NCBI GenBank assembly: GCA_001897855.1
Contig: MKUO01000018.1
Location: 467,693-531,692, forward strand
Source: Bacteroidetes bacterium 43-93
Lineage (GTDB): Bacteria > Bacteroidota > Bacteroidia > Chitinophagales > Chitinophagaceae
DNA length: 64,000 bases
Direction: 5' to 3'
Shown: positions 41,035-50,527 of the stretch, in pieces
How the letters are laid out: the number at the start of each line of letters is the position of its first letter
Position numbering within the stretch: position 1 is the first letter of the stretch
Translations under genes and position numbers: made by a program
Notes under the pieces: model-generated
What the model was told of the DNA's origin: nothing
Seen by the model: the letters and a program-made list of their open reading frames with translations, nothing else
The model's database searches: none

Positions 41035-42002
41035 ATCACCTGCAGCAGCCAGCAACTGTAATAATGCTTAAAGTGGTTAACCATTACTACATGTTTCATT
41101 GCGTTATCATCTGCGGCCTTGCTCAATAATAATCCAATAGCAAATGCAGATGCAGTTGGATATTCGCCGCATTTGTCTTTAAAACTAATTTCGTTGGCAG
41201 GCGCTATAATGGTACTGACACGGTCATAAAAGATGTCCATTGCTTTATCGCCATTTCTTCCTGCAATTAATGTATCTATCGCAACCGTCGATGAGTGGCA
41301 AGAAATAAATCCTTCTACTTTTTTCAGAGCTTCTTCAATATTCTTGGCAGTGAAGCAAAGCAGGTCATTTACCAGGATATTCTTACCCGTGTTCGGTTGA
41401 TCACTTGCTATAAAAAACCCGGCTCCCTCCCCTGCAATCGTGTCATTGCTATATATACCTGCTTTTGAAAGAGCTTTAAAGCTATTGTCCGTCAATTCAT
41501 CAATACCACCAACAAGCATACTTTCACCCGGATGATCCTGAAGATATAATTCTGCATTAATGAGCGCATGTTCAAAAGAATGGCCGCGTTGCACAAACGT
41601 AAGGTTGTGCCCGTTGCAACCGCATAATAATGCTATCTGCCCGCTTACGGTATTATGAGTTGACTGTATAAATGCTGTCGGGGTAAGCATTTGCTCATCC
41701 TGTTCTACCATCTTGGTCAGGAATACTTCTGTGTCCTGCAGGCATCCCATTGCAGTACCTATAGATATGGCATCTGGTTTTTCTATACCCGCTTTTTGTA
41801 AACTGATCTTGGACGCGGCTATTCCCGTGCGCACCACTTTACTCATCCTGCGCAGCTGCATAGGTGGTATCAGTCCGGTATAGTCGGGTTCTTTGCAGAA
41901 AAGCCTACCCTTATCAGCAGTTGGTATTACGGGAAAATCTGCATCCTTATTACTGCCTGCCGGACTAATAATACCCGCGCTATAGAGATACAAATTCATC
42001 AT
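41031..42002 (-). CDS. Ketosynthase-like protein without catalytic Cys (chain-length-factor-like)
   Basis: About 323 aa (frame open from 42008). The ATG at 42002 overlaps the upstream ketosynthase stop (ATGA) and is the likely start. The fold is ketosynthase-like but shorter: in the region FVQRGHSFEHALINA (about residue 141 here), the nucleophile Cys of TACSSS is replaced by His. The C-terminal catalytic His motifs are also not recognisable. In aryl-polyene and flexirubin clusters such partners dimerise with an active ketosynthase and may set chain length. It is the last gene of the five-gene operon. Confidence 0.8.
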   Translation of the reverse strand: MMNLYLYSAGIISPAGSNKDADFPVIPTADKGRLFCKEPDYTGLIPPMQLRRMSKVVRTGIAASKISLQKAGIEKPDAISIGTAMGCLQDTEVFLTKMVEQDEQMLTPTAFIQSTHNTVSGQIALLCGCNGHNLTFVQRGHSFEHALINAELYLQDHPGESMLVGGIDELTDNSFKALSKAGIYSNDTIAGEGAGFFIASDQPNTGKNILVNDLLCFTAKNIEEALKKVEGFISCHSSTVAIDTLIAGRNGDKAMDIFYDRVSTIIAPANEISFKDKCGEYPTASAFAIGLLLSKAADDNAMKHVVMVNHFKHYYSCWLLQVI

Positions 42003-43198
42003 GAGCATTTACTAAAAACAAGGGATGAACAATTACCTCCAAAGCCAAAAGAGTTAGACAATACATGCTGCACATCTATACCTTCTTTCAATTCTGTCAC
42101 AGGTTTAAAACGCACATCTTCCATCTGGCTTACCCAGCGTAGGTTGGGATACACCAGGCCATGCTGTATACTTAGCACGCTGAATACTGCTTCCACTCCT
42201 GCCGCCGCTCCCAAAGTATGTCCTGTATATGCTTTTGTGGATGATGCCATGGGCACATTCCCTTCAAATATTACCTCTACCGCCTTCCCTTCAGAGCTAT
42301 CATTGTTGGCAGTACCGGTGCCATGAAGGTTTATATACTTGATATCAGCAGGTTGCAATCCTGCCTTTTTCATTGCATTACCCATTGCTAGTTTATTACC
42401 AATACCATCCGGCGATGACGCTGTTTGGTGATAAGCATCGTTCGCATTGGCATACCCGCTTACTGTTGCAATTGGGGACACACCACATTGTTCTGCGGCG
42501 CGCTTACTCATCAGCAAAATATAGCCTGCACCTTCACCAAGGTTCAATCCGCGCCTGTTATTATCAAATGGCTGACAAAGCTGCCTGTCCAATATCATTA
42601 GCGTATTAAATCCATTCAGTGTAAACCGTGACAAGCTGTCTGCACCACCTGCTATTGCTATATCCAGCATCCCGTTCTCTATCATTTGTGCTGCCATCAT
42701 AATACTGTTGGCTGATGAAGAACATGCAGTGCTGATCGTTGTTACAAATCCGTCCAAACCAAAAGCATCTGCAACGAGTTGCGTTACAGCACCACATTCG
42801 TGGCTTTTGTAATTGTTGATATCTACCTGCTCAATATTCTCTTTTATGTTCTTGTATACAGCTTCTGTAAGGTCCATACCACCAACGGTATTGGCGGAAA
42901 AAAAGCCGGTGCGCAACCCTTTTATTTTTTCAGCAAAAGGTTGCAATGCCTCTTGTACTGCTATCGCGCTTAGCAACGCGGTGCGCGGCCAGTTACTGTT
43001 CACTCCTGTCATGGCAGCCAGTTGCTCATTGGTTGCTTTTATTTCTGCGACAGGTATCTCGTCTGCCCAAAAAGTTTTAAGATATTCTGCCTTACCTATT
43101 CCATGCCTGCTATCCCGTAACGATTGCAGACATGTTTGCGTATCATTACCAATAGCGCAGATGATCCCGGTATTAACGATATATGCTGCCGATACCAC
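41999..43198 (-). CDS. Beta-ketoacyl-ACP synthase (FabF-like, polyene-type)
   Basis: 399 aa with a complete active site: Cys159 in STACSSSANS, His in NLHGTGTANND (about 294-303) and His in GHTLGAAAGVEAV (about 329). It catalyses decarboxylative condensation of malonyl-ACP with an acyl-ACP. The start is GTG at 43198 and overlaps the previous gene's stop by one base (TAGTG), the same coupling form as adk/obgE. It is flanked on both sides by catalytically dead ketosynthase-like genes, a pattern of aryl-polyene and flexirubin biosynthesis rather than of primary fatty acid synthesis. Confidence 0.9.
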   Translation of the reverse strand: MVSAAYIVNTGIICAIGNDTQTCLQSLRDSRHGIGKAEYLKTFWADEIPVAEIKATNEQLAAMTGVNSNWPRTALLSAIAVQEALQPFAEKIKGLRTGFFSANTVGGMDLTEAVYKNIKENIEQVDINNYKSHECGAVTQLVADAFGLDGFVTTISTACSSSANSIMMAAQMIENGMLDIAIAGGADSLSRFTLNGFNTLMILDRQLCQPFDNNRRGLNLGEGAGYILLMSKRAAEQCGVSPIATVSGYANANDAYHQTASSPDGIGNKLAMGNAMKKAGLQPADIKYINLHGTGTANNDSSEGKAVEVIFEGNVPMASSTKAYTGHTLGAAAGVEAVFSVLSIQHGLVYPNLRWVSQMEDVRFKPVTELKEGIDVQHVLSNSFGFGGNCSSLVFSKCS

Positions 43199-43803
43199 TA
43201 TCCTTTGTTTATAATATCTATATGCTCAGGTGTAAAAGCAGGGCCTTTACCTGCTTTGGTTACCCAATAAAATTTGATCTTCCGTTCATTCCCCACAGCG
43301 TCTGCCCATCCACACAGGCAGGCTTCCATGCCTCTGTTTTGCAACAGGTCATTTACCCAAAAATATATTTGTTCCGCATCTGCCTCATCATTCACAAAGC
43401 ATATCTGTTCACCTTTAAAACCATGCCGTATGCATATTTCCCCCAGCATGATGTTAGGCAATGTATAAACAAACAAAGACGGACTGGCAATAGTTGCCGT
43501 ACTCTCCAGGTATTTTTTATCTGCATCAAGGCAACCCTTACCTGTTGCCAATACCACTCCTACTTTCGTTTTGTCAATACCTTCGTATAACGTTCCACCA
43601 TCTTGTGCCAGCAAGACCTCTGCACCCAACCATGCCCATTGGCATAGCAGGTCCATTTTAAAGAATTTAGGGTAGCTGTACCCCATGTTACGATATACAG
43701 ACGCCGCAGTTTCATTATCTGCATTAAACGATAATAAAGGACTTCCGTCCTTTATTATCCGCTGCTCATCAATATGTACCCAATGGTCGATCGTTGCTTG
43801 CAA
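43198..43803 (-). CDS. Truncated ketosynthase-like protein
   Basis: 201 aa, about half of a ketosynthase. It retains the N-terminal thiolase-fold half (KTKVGVVLATGKGCLDADK, SPSLFVYTLPNIMLGEICIRHGFKGEQ), but the active Cys position falls in a VNDEADAEQIYFW stretch and no His motifs follow. The reading frame is clean, so this is a stable short protein, not recent debris; similar short ketosynthase-like genes occur in flexirubin-type clusters. It follows the flavoprotein gene by 9 nt and overlaps the active ketosynthase by 1 nt. Confidence 0.75.
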   Translation of the reverse strand: MQATIDHWVHIDEQRIIKDGSPLLSFNADNETAASVYRNMGYSYPKFFKMDLLCQWAWLGAEVLLAQDGGTLYEGIDKTKVGVVLATGKGCLDADKKYLESTATIASPSLFVYTLPNIMLGEICIRHGFKGEQICFVNDEADAEQIYFWVNDLLQNRGMEACLCGWADAVGNERKIKFYWVTKAGKGPAFTPEHIDIINKG

Positions 43804-43812
43804 AATATTTCT

Positions 43813-45057
43813 TTATGCGGTTGTTTTGGAGCTTTTCAGGTAACGGCTTAATGTGCGTACATTCTTCTCGTGATTCTTAACGAACGGGTTGTTCTCATCC
43901 CATACATACCCTGCCAGTACAGAACATATCTGTGACATGATCTCGGGGTTGCGGTTTTCTGCGAAGAAGATATCGAACAAGGTACCGTCATACCAACCGT
44001 TTACATAAGTGCGGAATACGCCAATGCCCAGTTGCATTTTCTCCATATAGTCGTTCTGCCAGTCTACCTGTTCGCCACGCAGATGGCGTATTACCAGGTG
44101 CGATGCCAGTTGTGCAGATACGGATGCCAACGTCACGCCGGAAGAAAATACCGGGTCCAGGAATTCCGTTACATTGCCTGTGAGTACAAAACCATTACCA
44201 TAGAAAGTATCTGTTGTTACGCTCCAGCTTTGCAATGTCCTTGGTTCCCACAGCATTTCAGATTCATCAAAACGCATTGCCAGTTCAGGCTGTGCATGTA
44301 TCAGCGCTTTGAATTGAGCTGCAGGTGTTCCTGTATATTTATCAAAAAACTCCGGGCTGCCTACATAGCCAACGGATGTATTGCCGTTAGAGAATGGTAT
44401 TACCCATATCCACGTATTCGCATCGTGCACATACACCGTAATGCGGTTGGGCTCTACTGCTTCGCTGCGCTTAGGGTCTGTCATATGGCAGAACACCGTT
44501 TTACGCGGCAGCTGCGATGACGGCCTTTCCAGCCCAAACAACCTGGGTATCACACGTCCATAACCGCTGCCATCTATAATGAATTTAGCATGTATGGTTT
44601 CTTCGTTGCCATCTGCCGTTTTCACGGTGGTCACAGAGCTGCCATCTTCCGCTATCTTGATATCAGTTACTTCTGTTTGATAGCTGATGGGAACGCCCAT
44701 CGCTTCGCACTGGTCTGCAAGTGTCTTATCAAACTCTGCACGTGGCACCTGCCAGGTCCATTTCCAGCCCGGCGTAAACTGCTGCATAAAATTGAAATCA
44801 CATACTTGTCCGTCCATCACAAACTTGGCGCCATCTTTCTGCTGAAAGTGCTTTGCTTTTACAGCATCCAGGAATTTTGCTTCTTCAAGTGCTTCCATGC
44901 AGCGGGGTAGCAGGCTTTCACCAATTACAAATCGGGGGAATAGCATTTTTTCTACAACCTGCACAGAAAGGCCGGCCTGCTTTATGATAGATGCAGCAAT
45001 AGTGCCCGATGGGCCTGCGCCTATCACCAGTACATCTACATTTTTTTGAGTACTCAT
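43813..45057 (-). CDS. FAD-dependent halogenase-like oxidoreductase
   Basis: 414 aa. The N-terminal GxGxxG is Gly13-Ala-Gly15-Pro-Ser-Gly18. Halogenase-family marks are GESLLPR, Lys74 in QKDGAKFV, and GWKWTWQVP at 97-105 (variant of the GWxWxIP signature). FADH2-dependent halogenases of this type chlorinate aromatic polyene heads in flexirubin clusters; a hydroxylase or dehydrogenase activity is also possible. It is 41 nt downstream of the methyltransferase gene and 9 nt upstream of the ketosynthase-like gene, in one operon. Confidence 0.85.
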   Translation of the reverse strand: MSTQKNVDVLVIGAGPSGTIAASIIKQAGLSVQVVEKMLFPRFVIGESLLPRCMEALEEAKFLDAVKAKHFQQKDGAKFVMDGQVCDFNFMQQFTPGWKWTWQVPRAEFDKTLADQCEAMGVPISYQTEVTDIKIAEDGSSVTTVKTADGNEETIHAKFIIDGSGYGRVIPRLFGLERPSSQLPRKTVFCHMTDPKRSEAVEPNRITVYVHDANTWIWVIPFSNGNTSVGYVGSPEFFDKYTGTPAAQFKALIHAQPELAMRFDESEMLWEPRTLQSWSVTTDTFYGNGFVLTGNVTEFLDPVFSSGVTLASVSAQLASHLVIRHLRGEQVDWQNDYMEKMQLGIGVFRTYVNGWYDGTLFDIFFAENRNPEIMSQICSVLAGYVWDENNPFVKNHEKNVRTLSRYLKSSKTTA

Positions 45058-45098
45058 TAGTCAGGGAATTTTATTTGTTTCAAGGGGTAAAAAACTTC

Positions 45099-46190
45099 TT
45101 ATTTCTTTTTCAATTCTAATATAGTGTGACTTAGCCCAACATTGTCCGTTTGTTTAACAACATCAAATCCTGCCTTGTCTATCAGTTTAACAAACACTTC
45201 GCTATCATACATCTGGCTGTTACCATTAGCCATTGTCGTAAAATATAAGGACGTCATCTGCAGGCTGAATGCCGATGCTTCAAAACGCTGTTTGTCCCAA
45301 AATGTTTCATTGATAAATATGCTGCCATGAGCCGGCAATGCACGATGGCATTTCTCCAGTATGGATACGATCTCTTCATCGGCAAAGCAATCCAGGAACT
45401 GGCTCATCCATATCACATCATATCCTTCCGGCAATTCAGCATTCTTGTCAAGCACATTGCGCTCATGGTATTGCACGCGGTTGCTATATCCTGCCTCCTC
45501 AATATTTTTTGCGGCAACATTTAATTGCACTTTCAGATCCACCAGGCCTACTTCCACTTCACTGTTATACTCCAGGCAAGCCAGGGTAAATTTACCCGTA
45601 TTAGCGCCTATATCCATTACTCTGCGTGGATTGCCTGCAAATACCAATGGCAATGCCGCCGGGAATGCATTATCTGAATAATAGTGATCAAAATTGAACC
45701 AGCTTGTTTTTGCAGGTTCCGGCAATATTGATAAGCCCTGGTAAATAGTTTCCCAGTTACCCAGGTGTCGTAAGCCCTTAGGTTTACCTTCTTCAATAGA
45801 TGCTTTCAGATCTTGTGCTCCGTCATAACACACATCCCGCATGAAATCCGTGTTCACTTTTGTCATCGGGTCATTAAGGAAAAAATGTCCCGTTTTACTA
45901 AGCAGATATTTTCCTTCCTTTCTATATACCAGCCCAATACCCAGCCCTGCTTCCAATAATATCCGCACACCATAATGGCTTATAGCTACCTGCTGCGCTA
46001 CTTCAGCAATGCTGATGCCTGATTGACGGGCATTTTCTACCAGCTTTAATATTCCGCTATCCCGTAGCAAAACAGACGCCTGGAAAATATAGGGGGCAAA
46101 AGCAATAAACTGTGCCTGGGATATAGCGTCCAGCGCAGGTTTCTTATCTGTTTCAAACAATGCTTTACTTTTTGCAGGGGTATCTATCAT
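45099..46190 (-). CDS. SAM-dependent methyltransferase (O-methyltransferase type)
   Basis: 363 aa, two-domain architecture of plant/bacterial small-molecule O-methyltransferases. An N-terminal winged-helix dimerisation domain (about 25-110, SGISIAEVAQQVAISHYGVRILLEAGL) is followed by a Rossmann domain with motif I VMDIGANTGKF (about 193-203). It would methylate a phenolic or carboxyl group of the polyene or aryl product. First gene of the five-gene operon; a TATTTTTG element lies about 20 nt upstream. Confidence 0.85.
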   Translation of the reverse strand: MIDTPAKSKALFETDKKPALDAISQAQFIAFAPYIFQASVLLRDSGILKLVENARQSGISIAEVAQQVAISHYGVRILLEAGLGIGLVYRKEGKYLLSKTGHFFLNDPMTKVNTDFMRDVCYDGAQDLKASIEEGKPKGLRHLGNWETIYQGLSILPEPAKTSWFNFDHYYSDNAFPAALPLVFAGNPRRVMDIGANTGKFTLACLEYNSEVEVGLVDLKVQLNVAAKNIEEAGYSNRVQYHERNVLDKNAELPEGYDVIWMSQFLDCFADEEIVSILEKCHRALPAHGSIFINETFWDKQRFEASAFSLQMTSLYFTTMANGNSQMYDSEVFVKLIDKAGFDVVKQTDNVGLSHTILELKKK

Positions 46191-46209
46191 ATTACGGCAG
46201 TATGAACTC

Positions 46210-46217
46210 CAAAAATA
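46210..46217 (-). promoter_or_regulatory. -7 promoter element of the ketosynthase operon
   Basis: Reads TATTTTTG on the minus strand (exact TAnnTTTG), 19 nt from the methyltransferase start. It is divergent from the element at 46266. Confidence 0.4.
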
Positions 46218-46265
46218 CTGAAGTATCGGCTGTATAGGTAAATTTTAACCTTTAAAATCTATTTA

Positions 46266-46273
46266 TATCTTTG
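46266..46273 (+). promoter_or_regulatory. -7 promoter element of lipoprotein gene
   Basis: TATCTTTG matches TAnnTTTG, 31 nt before the ATG at 46305. Confidence 0.45.
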
Positions 46274-46304
46274 ACCATTCAAAAAATATAAAAATTTATA
46301 CCTT

Positions 46305-47030
46305 ATGAACAGAACCCTCAAATTGTCACTATTTATCCTTCTTACTACTGTCCTCGCCTGTAAAAAAGATCGATCGACTGATAGTAATACTACAACTGCT
46401 ACCACACCTGCTACAAATTTTATGATCAATGGCATAAAAGATCTTAATTTGGCAAAAGGTGGTGCTACCCCGCTGGGATTAGAAGTAAAATACACCTCAG
46501 GGAAGCAGGAAACTGTAACTCTCACAACCGACAAATTACCTAATGGCGTTACAACTGATATCGATCCTAAAAGCGGAACACCTACTTACACATCGGTGAT
46601 CACATTCCATGCTTCGTCATCTGCAGATGGCGGCACTTTCCCGGTGAAAGTGATCGGCACTAATGCCTCCGGCCAGGTTTTGAGCTACGACCTTAATCTG
46701 AACATCCCTTCTAACTGTGCAAAAGTAATAGCCGGCAATTACTCGGAATCTTATAATTGCCAGGGATATGTTTACAGTTCTGCACATGATGCCAGTATCG
46801 AGGCCGATCCTAACGAGAATGGGAAAATCATCCTGCATGGCTTTTGCAGCACCAACGCCACAACACTCAATGCAACTTTTGATTGCAGCGCTAACATCAT
46901 TCAGATCTCAGATCAGAAACCTACAACGACTATCGAGGTAAGTGGCACTGGCGTTTATAATAATAGGACTATTACTACCACCTTTTTGCTGAATGGTCAT
47001 AGCTGCACTTCTACAGCTACGGCCAAATAA
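46305..47030 (+). CDS. Hypothetical lipoprotein
   Basis: 241 aa. Lipobox ends in TVLAC with Cys19, followed by Lys-Lys-Asp. The mature part begins with a Thr-rich linker (SNTTTATTPATN, about 28-39). It then looks like an Ig-like beta-sandwich (GTNASGQVLSYDLNLNIPSNC) and ends in a short beta region with paired Cys. No family I can name. Monocistronic, with its own -7 element and a long terminator. Divergent from the ketosynthase operon, but nothing ties it to that pathway. Confidence 0.75.
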   Translation: MNRTLKLSLFILLTTVLACKKDRSTDSNTTTATTPATNFMINGIKDLNLAKGGATPLGLEVKYTSGKQETVTLTTDKLPNGVTTDIDPKSGTPTYTSVITFHASSSADGGTFPVKVIGTNASGQVLSYDLNLNIPSNCAKVIAGNYSESYNCQGYVYSSAHDASIEADPNENGKIILHGFCSTNATTLNATFDCSANIIQISDQKPTTTIEVSGTGVYNNRTITTTFLLNGHSCTSTATAK

Positions 47031-47045
47031 AATACTTCATTATAA

Positions 47046-47085
47046 AAATACAACAGAGGCACTAAAAAGCGCCTCTGTTGTATTT
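47046..47085. terminator. Bidirectional terminator
   Basis: Perfect 15-bp stem AAATACAACAGAGGC/GCCTCTGTTGTATTT with a 10-nt loop, between the convergent lipoprotein gene and RND permease gene. T-run is modest on each side. Confidence 0.8.
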
Positions 47086-47104
47086 AACCTATGCCCATTA
47101 GAAT

Positions 47105-50100
47105 CTATCCTTTCATGGAAGCACTTATCCTGTCCTTCCATCTTTGAACTCTCGCTTTAAAACGGAAGCTCAGCAACATCATCACCGGCACCACTATCAG
47201 CGTCAGGAAGGTTGCGAAACTAAGACCGTAGATCATGGTCCATGCCAATGGCCCCCAGAACGCAACACTATCACCACCAAAGAAGATATGCGGGTTTAGC
47301 TCGCCAAACAAAGTAGCAAAGTCAATATTCAGGCCCACGCCCAATGGTATCAAACCAAGAATTGCGGCAGTAGCAGTGAGCAACACCGGTGTCATACGGG
47401 TACGCCCTGCTTCTATGATCGCATCCAGCGGTTCCATACCTTCTTTCAGCATTAGGTCCATAAACTCTACCAGCAATATACCATTCCTTACTACGATACC
47501 TGCCAGGGCTACGATACCGATACCGCTCATCACTATAGAGAAGTCGTTTTTGAATATACCTACACCTAAGAACACACCGAACACACTAAACAGGATCTCT
47601 GTCATGATAATTACCGTACGGCTCAGTGAGTTGAACTGCATGATCAGGATCAGGAATATCAGACCCACAGCTATCAGCATCGCGTTACCGAGGAACTTCC
47701 CGGTTTCTGCCTGGTCTTCCTGCTGGCCACCCATTTTAATGGTAATACCCGCAGGTGCCTTGAAGTTGGCCATTTCGCGCTGTACTGCTGCCACCACTTC
47801 ATTCTCATTATAACCTGTTAATACATTTGATGATAATGATATGATACGTTTCAGGTCTTTACGTTTGATACCGCCGTATGTATTACCATAATGCAGGTCT
47901 GCAAATGAGCTGATAGGCACTTGCCTTACAATGCCACCCATACCCATGTCACGGAAGGTGATCGGCATGTTACGTACCGCATTGATATCCTCACGCTGAT
48001 CTTTTTTCAAACGCAACGTAATAGGGTAGTCATCGTTCTGATCGCGGAAACGTGATATTTCTTTACCAAACACTGCAGTACGCAAAGCGCCTACAACAAC
48101 TCCTGTTGATACGCCTTCGCTGTTCATGCGTTCACGGTCCAGGTCAAATACCAGTTCCGGTTTATTGGCCTGGAAGTCGCTGCGCAGTTCTTCCACACCC
48201 GGTACATTCTTTTGTTCCAGGTATCTTTTTACGCGTTCAGATGTTGCTATCAAAGAGTCCAGGTTATCTCCGGTAATGTCTATCACCACCGGTTTAGGCA
48301 ATGGTGGCCCGCCCTGTTCTTTATCCACCGTTACTACAGCGCCCGGTACGCCTTTTACTTCGTCACGTATTCTTTGCATCATTTCGGTAGTTGATATTCC
48401 CTGGCGCTTGGCATATTCTACATAAGCCACCGTTATCTTACCCTTATTCGGGAAGTTACCCACCTCGCCGCTGGTAGGGTCTACCGCACCTACAGTAACG
48501 TTAGCAATTACAGACTGAACTGCCGGGTTTTTCTTACCGTTTTCAATGCCTAAGGCATGGTTCACGCGTTTCTCCAGCTTCAGCAACACTTCATTAGTAT
48601 ATGCCTGGTCTGTACCTACCGGCATATTCAGGTACACATAGGTAAAGTTCGGTTCACCGCTTGGGAAGAATACTACTTTAGGGCCGCGTACTATCATCAG
48701 CACCAGCGAGAAGATAAGGATACATACTGTTATCAGCATGGTCCTGCCTGGCCTTGCCAGTGAGCGTTTCAGCAAACCTGCATACCAGTTTTGGAAAGAT
48801 GGCCATACCTTATTTTGGAAAGAGTGTATCCATTTTTCGAAAACAAATTTTTCCAGCAGTATGAACAGGTAAATAAAGATGATAAAGTTGGCAAATGCCC
48901 ACGCACGTGCTACATAACATATTGCAGCCAGCGACAGGAATATGATCATCAATACCCTGTCTCTTTTGCTCCAGCGGCGTTTACCTGTATCATGCGGATC
49001 GTGCGGCTTCATGAAGCTTACCGCAAATACAGGGTTAATGATATAGGCCACTGCCAGCGATGCAAGCAGGGTAATGATCAACGTTACAGGCAGGAAGAAC
49101 ATGAACGAACCAATAACACCCTTCCAAAATGCCAAAGGAATAAATGGTATCAGGGTAGTTACCGTACCGGATAATACTGGCAGGAACACTTCTCCGGTTG
49201 CAAACTTGGCCGCTTTAGCTATCGGCATTTTACCATTGTCAAATATCCGGTGGGTGTTCTCTATCACCACTATCGCGTCATCCACCACTATGCCCAATGC
49301 CAGCAGGAACGAGAACAGAACGATCATGTTCAGCGTAAACCCTATCCCCGGCATCACCAGGAATGCGATAGCGCAAGATAACGGCACAGACATCGCCACA
49401 AACAATGCATTCGTCACACCCATGAAGAACATCAGGATCACCGTTACCAGTATAAAACCGATGATGATCGTATTTATCAGGTCATGCAGGGTAGAACGTG
49501 TCTGGTCAGATTGGTCACCTGTAGTTACAATGGTAAGGTCTTTAGGCAATTCTTTTGCCTTCATATCTGTCAGCAGCTTCTGTATCTTATCAGACGCGTC
49601 TATCAGGTTCTCACCTTTCGCTTTAATAACGTTTAGCGTAATTACATTCTTATTATCTAAGCGTGCATAGCTTTCCTGTTCTTCAAAATCATCTACCACA
49701 TCTGCAATATCATGCAGATATAGTGCTTTGCCCTGCTGGTTTTTTACTATTAAATTACCTATCTGTTCTGCAGTTTTGAATTCGTTACGTATCGTCAGGA
49801 TCCGCTTCTGGTTGTTCATAGACACCTGCCCGGGAGTAGAAGAGATATTCTCGTATGCCACGGCGTTTTCAATATCTCCGAACGAGAAACCTGATGCAGC
49901 CATTTTATACATGTCCACATTTATCTGTATCTCACGGTCCAGCGCACCAACTATATCCACACGCTTGATCTCTTTCATCTCCTCTATATTATCCTTCACA
50001 CGGTCAGCATATTTCTTCAGCCTGTTTAGGTCATAGTTACCGGAGATGTTTACAAAAAGTATCGGTTGTTCCGACAGGTCAATGTCTTTTACTTCCGGCT

Positions 50101-50497
50101 CGTTTGGCAGGTTCTGCGGCATATCGGGCCTTGCCTTATCTACCGCGTCTTTTACATCTTGTTTCGCCTTGTCTATTTGTATATCGGTATTAAACTCAAC
50201 GATTACTACAGAATAGTCCTGGAAGGAGTTACTGGTAACTTTCTTCACGCCGGTAAGGTTCTTCACCTCTTTTTCAATCGGCTTGGTCACCAGGTTTTCC
50301 ATGTTCTCAGGAGAGGTACCCGGGTAGATGGTCTGCACATATATCTGTGGCAGTTTTATTTCCGGAAATTTCTCCTTAGGCAGGTTCAGATACGTCATCA
50401 GCCCTGCCAGAGTAATAATGATCGTAAGTATATACACCGCCGTGCGATTATCTATCGCCCAACTGGATGGTTTAAACTCTTTGAATTGGTCTTTCAT
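47105..50497 (-). CDS. RND efflux transporter permease
   Basis: 1130 aa, HAE1/AcrB-type inner membrane proton antiporter. The first TM (AVYILTIIITLAGLMTYLNLP) is followed by a large periplasmic loop; the central TM bundle has the proton-relay pair in GIVVDDAIVVIENT, a second large loop follows, and another TM bundle near the C-terminus (about 960-1110). It works with the adaptor and TolC-type genes upstream in the same operon and exports drugs or other amphiphiles. A 50-residue insertion after TM6 (HDTGKRRWSKRD) is typical of the Bacteroidota type. Confidence 0.94.
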   Translation of the reverse strand: MKDQFKEFKPSSWAIDNRTAVYILTIIITLAGLMTYLNLPKEKFPEIKLPQIYVQTIYPGTSPENMENLVTKPIEKEVKNLTGVKKVTSNSFQDYSVVIVEFNTDIQIDKAKQDVKDAVDKARPDMPQNLPNEPEVKDIDLSEQPILFVNISGNYDLNRLKKYADRVKDNIEEMKEIKRVDIVGALDREIQINVDMYKMAASGFSFGDIENAVAYENISSTPGQVSMNNQKRILTIRNEFKTAEQIGNLIVKNQQGKALYLHDIADVVDDFEEQESYARLDNKNVITLNVIKAKGENLIDASDKIQKLLTDMKAKELPKDLTIVTTGDQSDQTRSTLHDLINTIIIGFILVTVILMFFMGVTNALFVAMSVPLSCAIAFLVMPGIGFTLNMIVLFSFLLALGIVVDDAIVVIENTHRIFDNGKMPIAKAAKFATGEVFLPVLSGTVTTLIPFIPLAFWKGVIGSFMFFLPVTLIITLLASLAVAYIINPVFAVSFMKPHDPHDTGKRRWSKRDRVLMIIFLSLAAICYVARAWAFANFIIFIYLFILLEKFVFEKWIHSFQNKVWPSFQNWYAGLLKRSLARPGRTMLITVCILIFSLVLMIVRGPKVVFFPSGEPNFTYVYLNMPVGTDQAYTNEVLLKLEKRVNHALGIENGKKNPAVQSVIANVTVGAVDPTSGEVGNFPNKGKITVAYVEYAKRQGISTTEMMQRIRDEVKGVPGAVVTVDKEQGGPPLPKPVVIDITGDNLDSLIATSERVKRYLEQKNVPGVEELRSDFQANKPELVFDLDRERMNSEGVSTGVVVGALRTAVFGKEISRFRDQNDDYPITLRLKKDQREDINAVRNMPITFRDMGMGGIVRQVPISSFADLHYGNTYGGIKRKDLKRIISLSSNVLTGYNENEVVAAVQREMANFKAPAGITIKMGGQQEDQAETGKFLGNAMLIAVGLIFLILIMQFNSLSRTVIIMTEILFSVFGVFLGVGIFKNDFSIVMSGIGIVALAGIVVRNGILLVEFMDLMLKEGMEPLDAIIEAGRTRMTPVLLTATAAILGLIPLGVGLNIDFATLFGELNPHIFFGGDSVAFWGPLAWTMIYGLSFATFLTLIVVPVMMLLSFRFKARVQRWKDRISASMKG

Positions 50498-50527
50498 TGA
50501 AATAGTATTAATGCGCTTACAACATTA

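Noticed and set aside
47235-47813. 192-codon plus-strand frame opposite the RND permease.
   Set aside because: Ser/Ile/Pro-rich with no motif and no start signals; a shadow of the permease gene.
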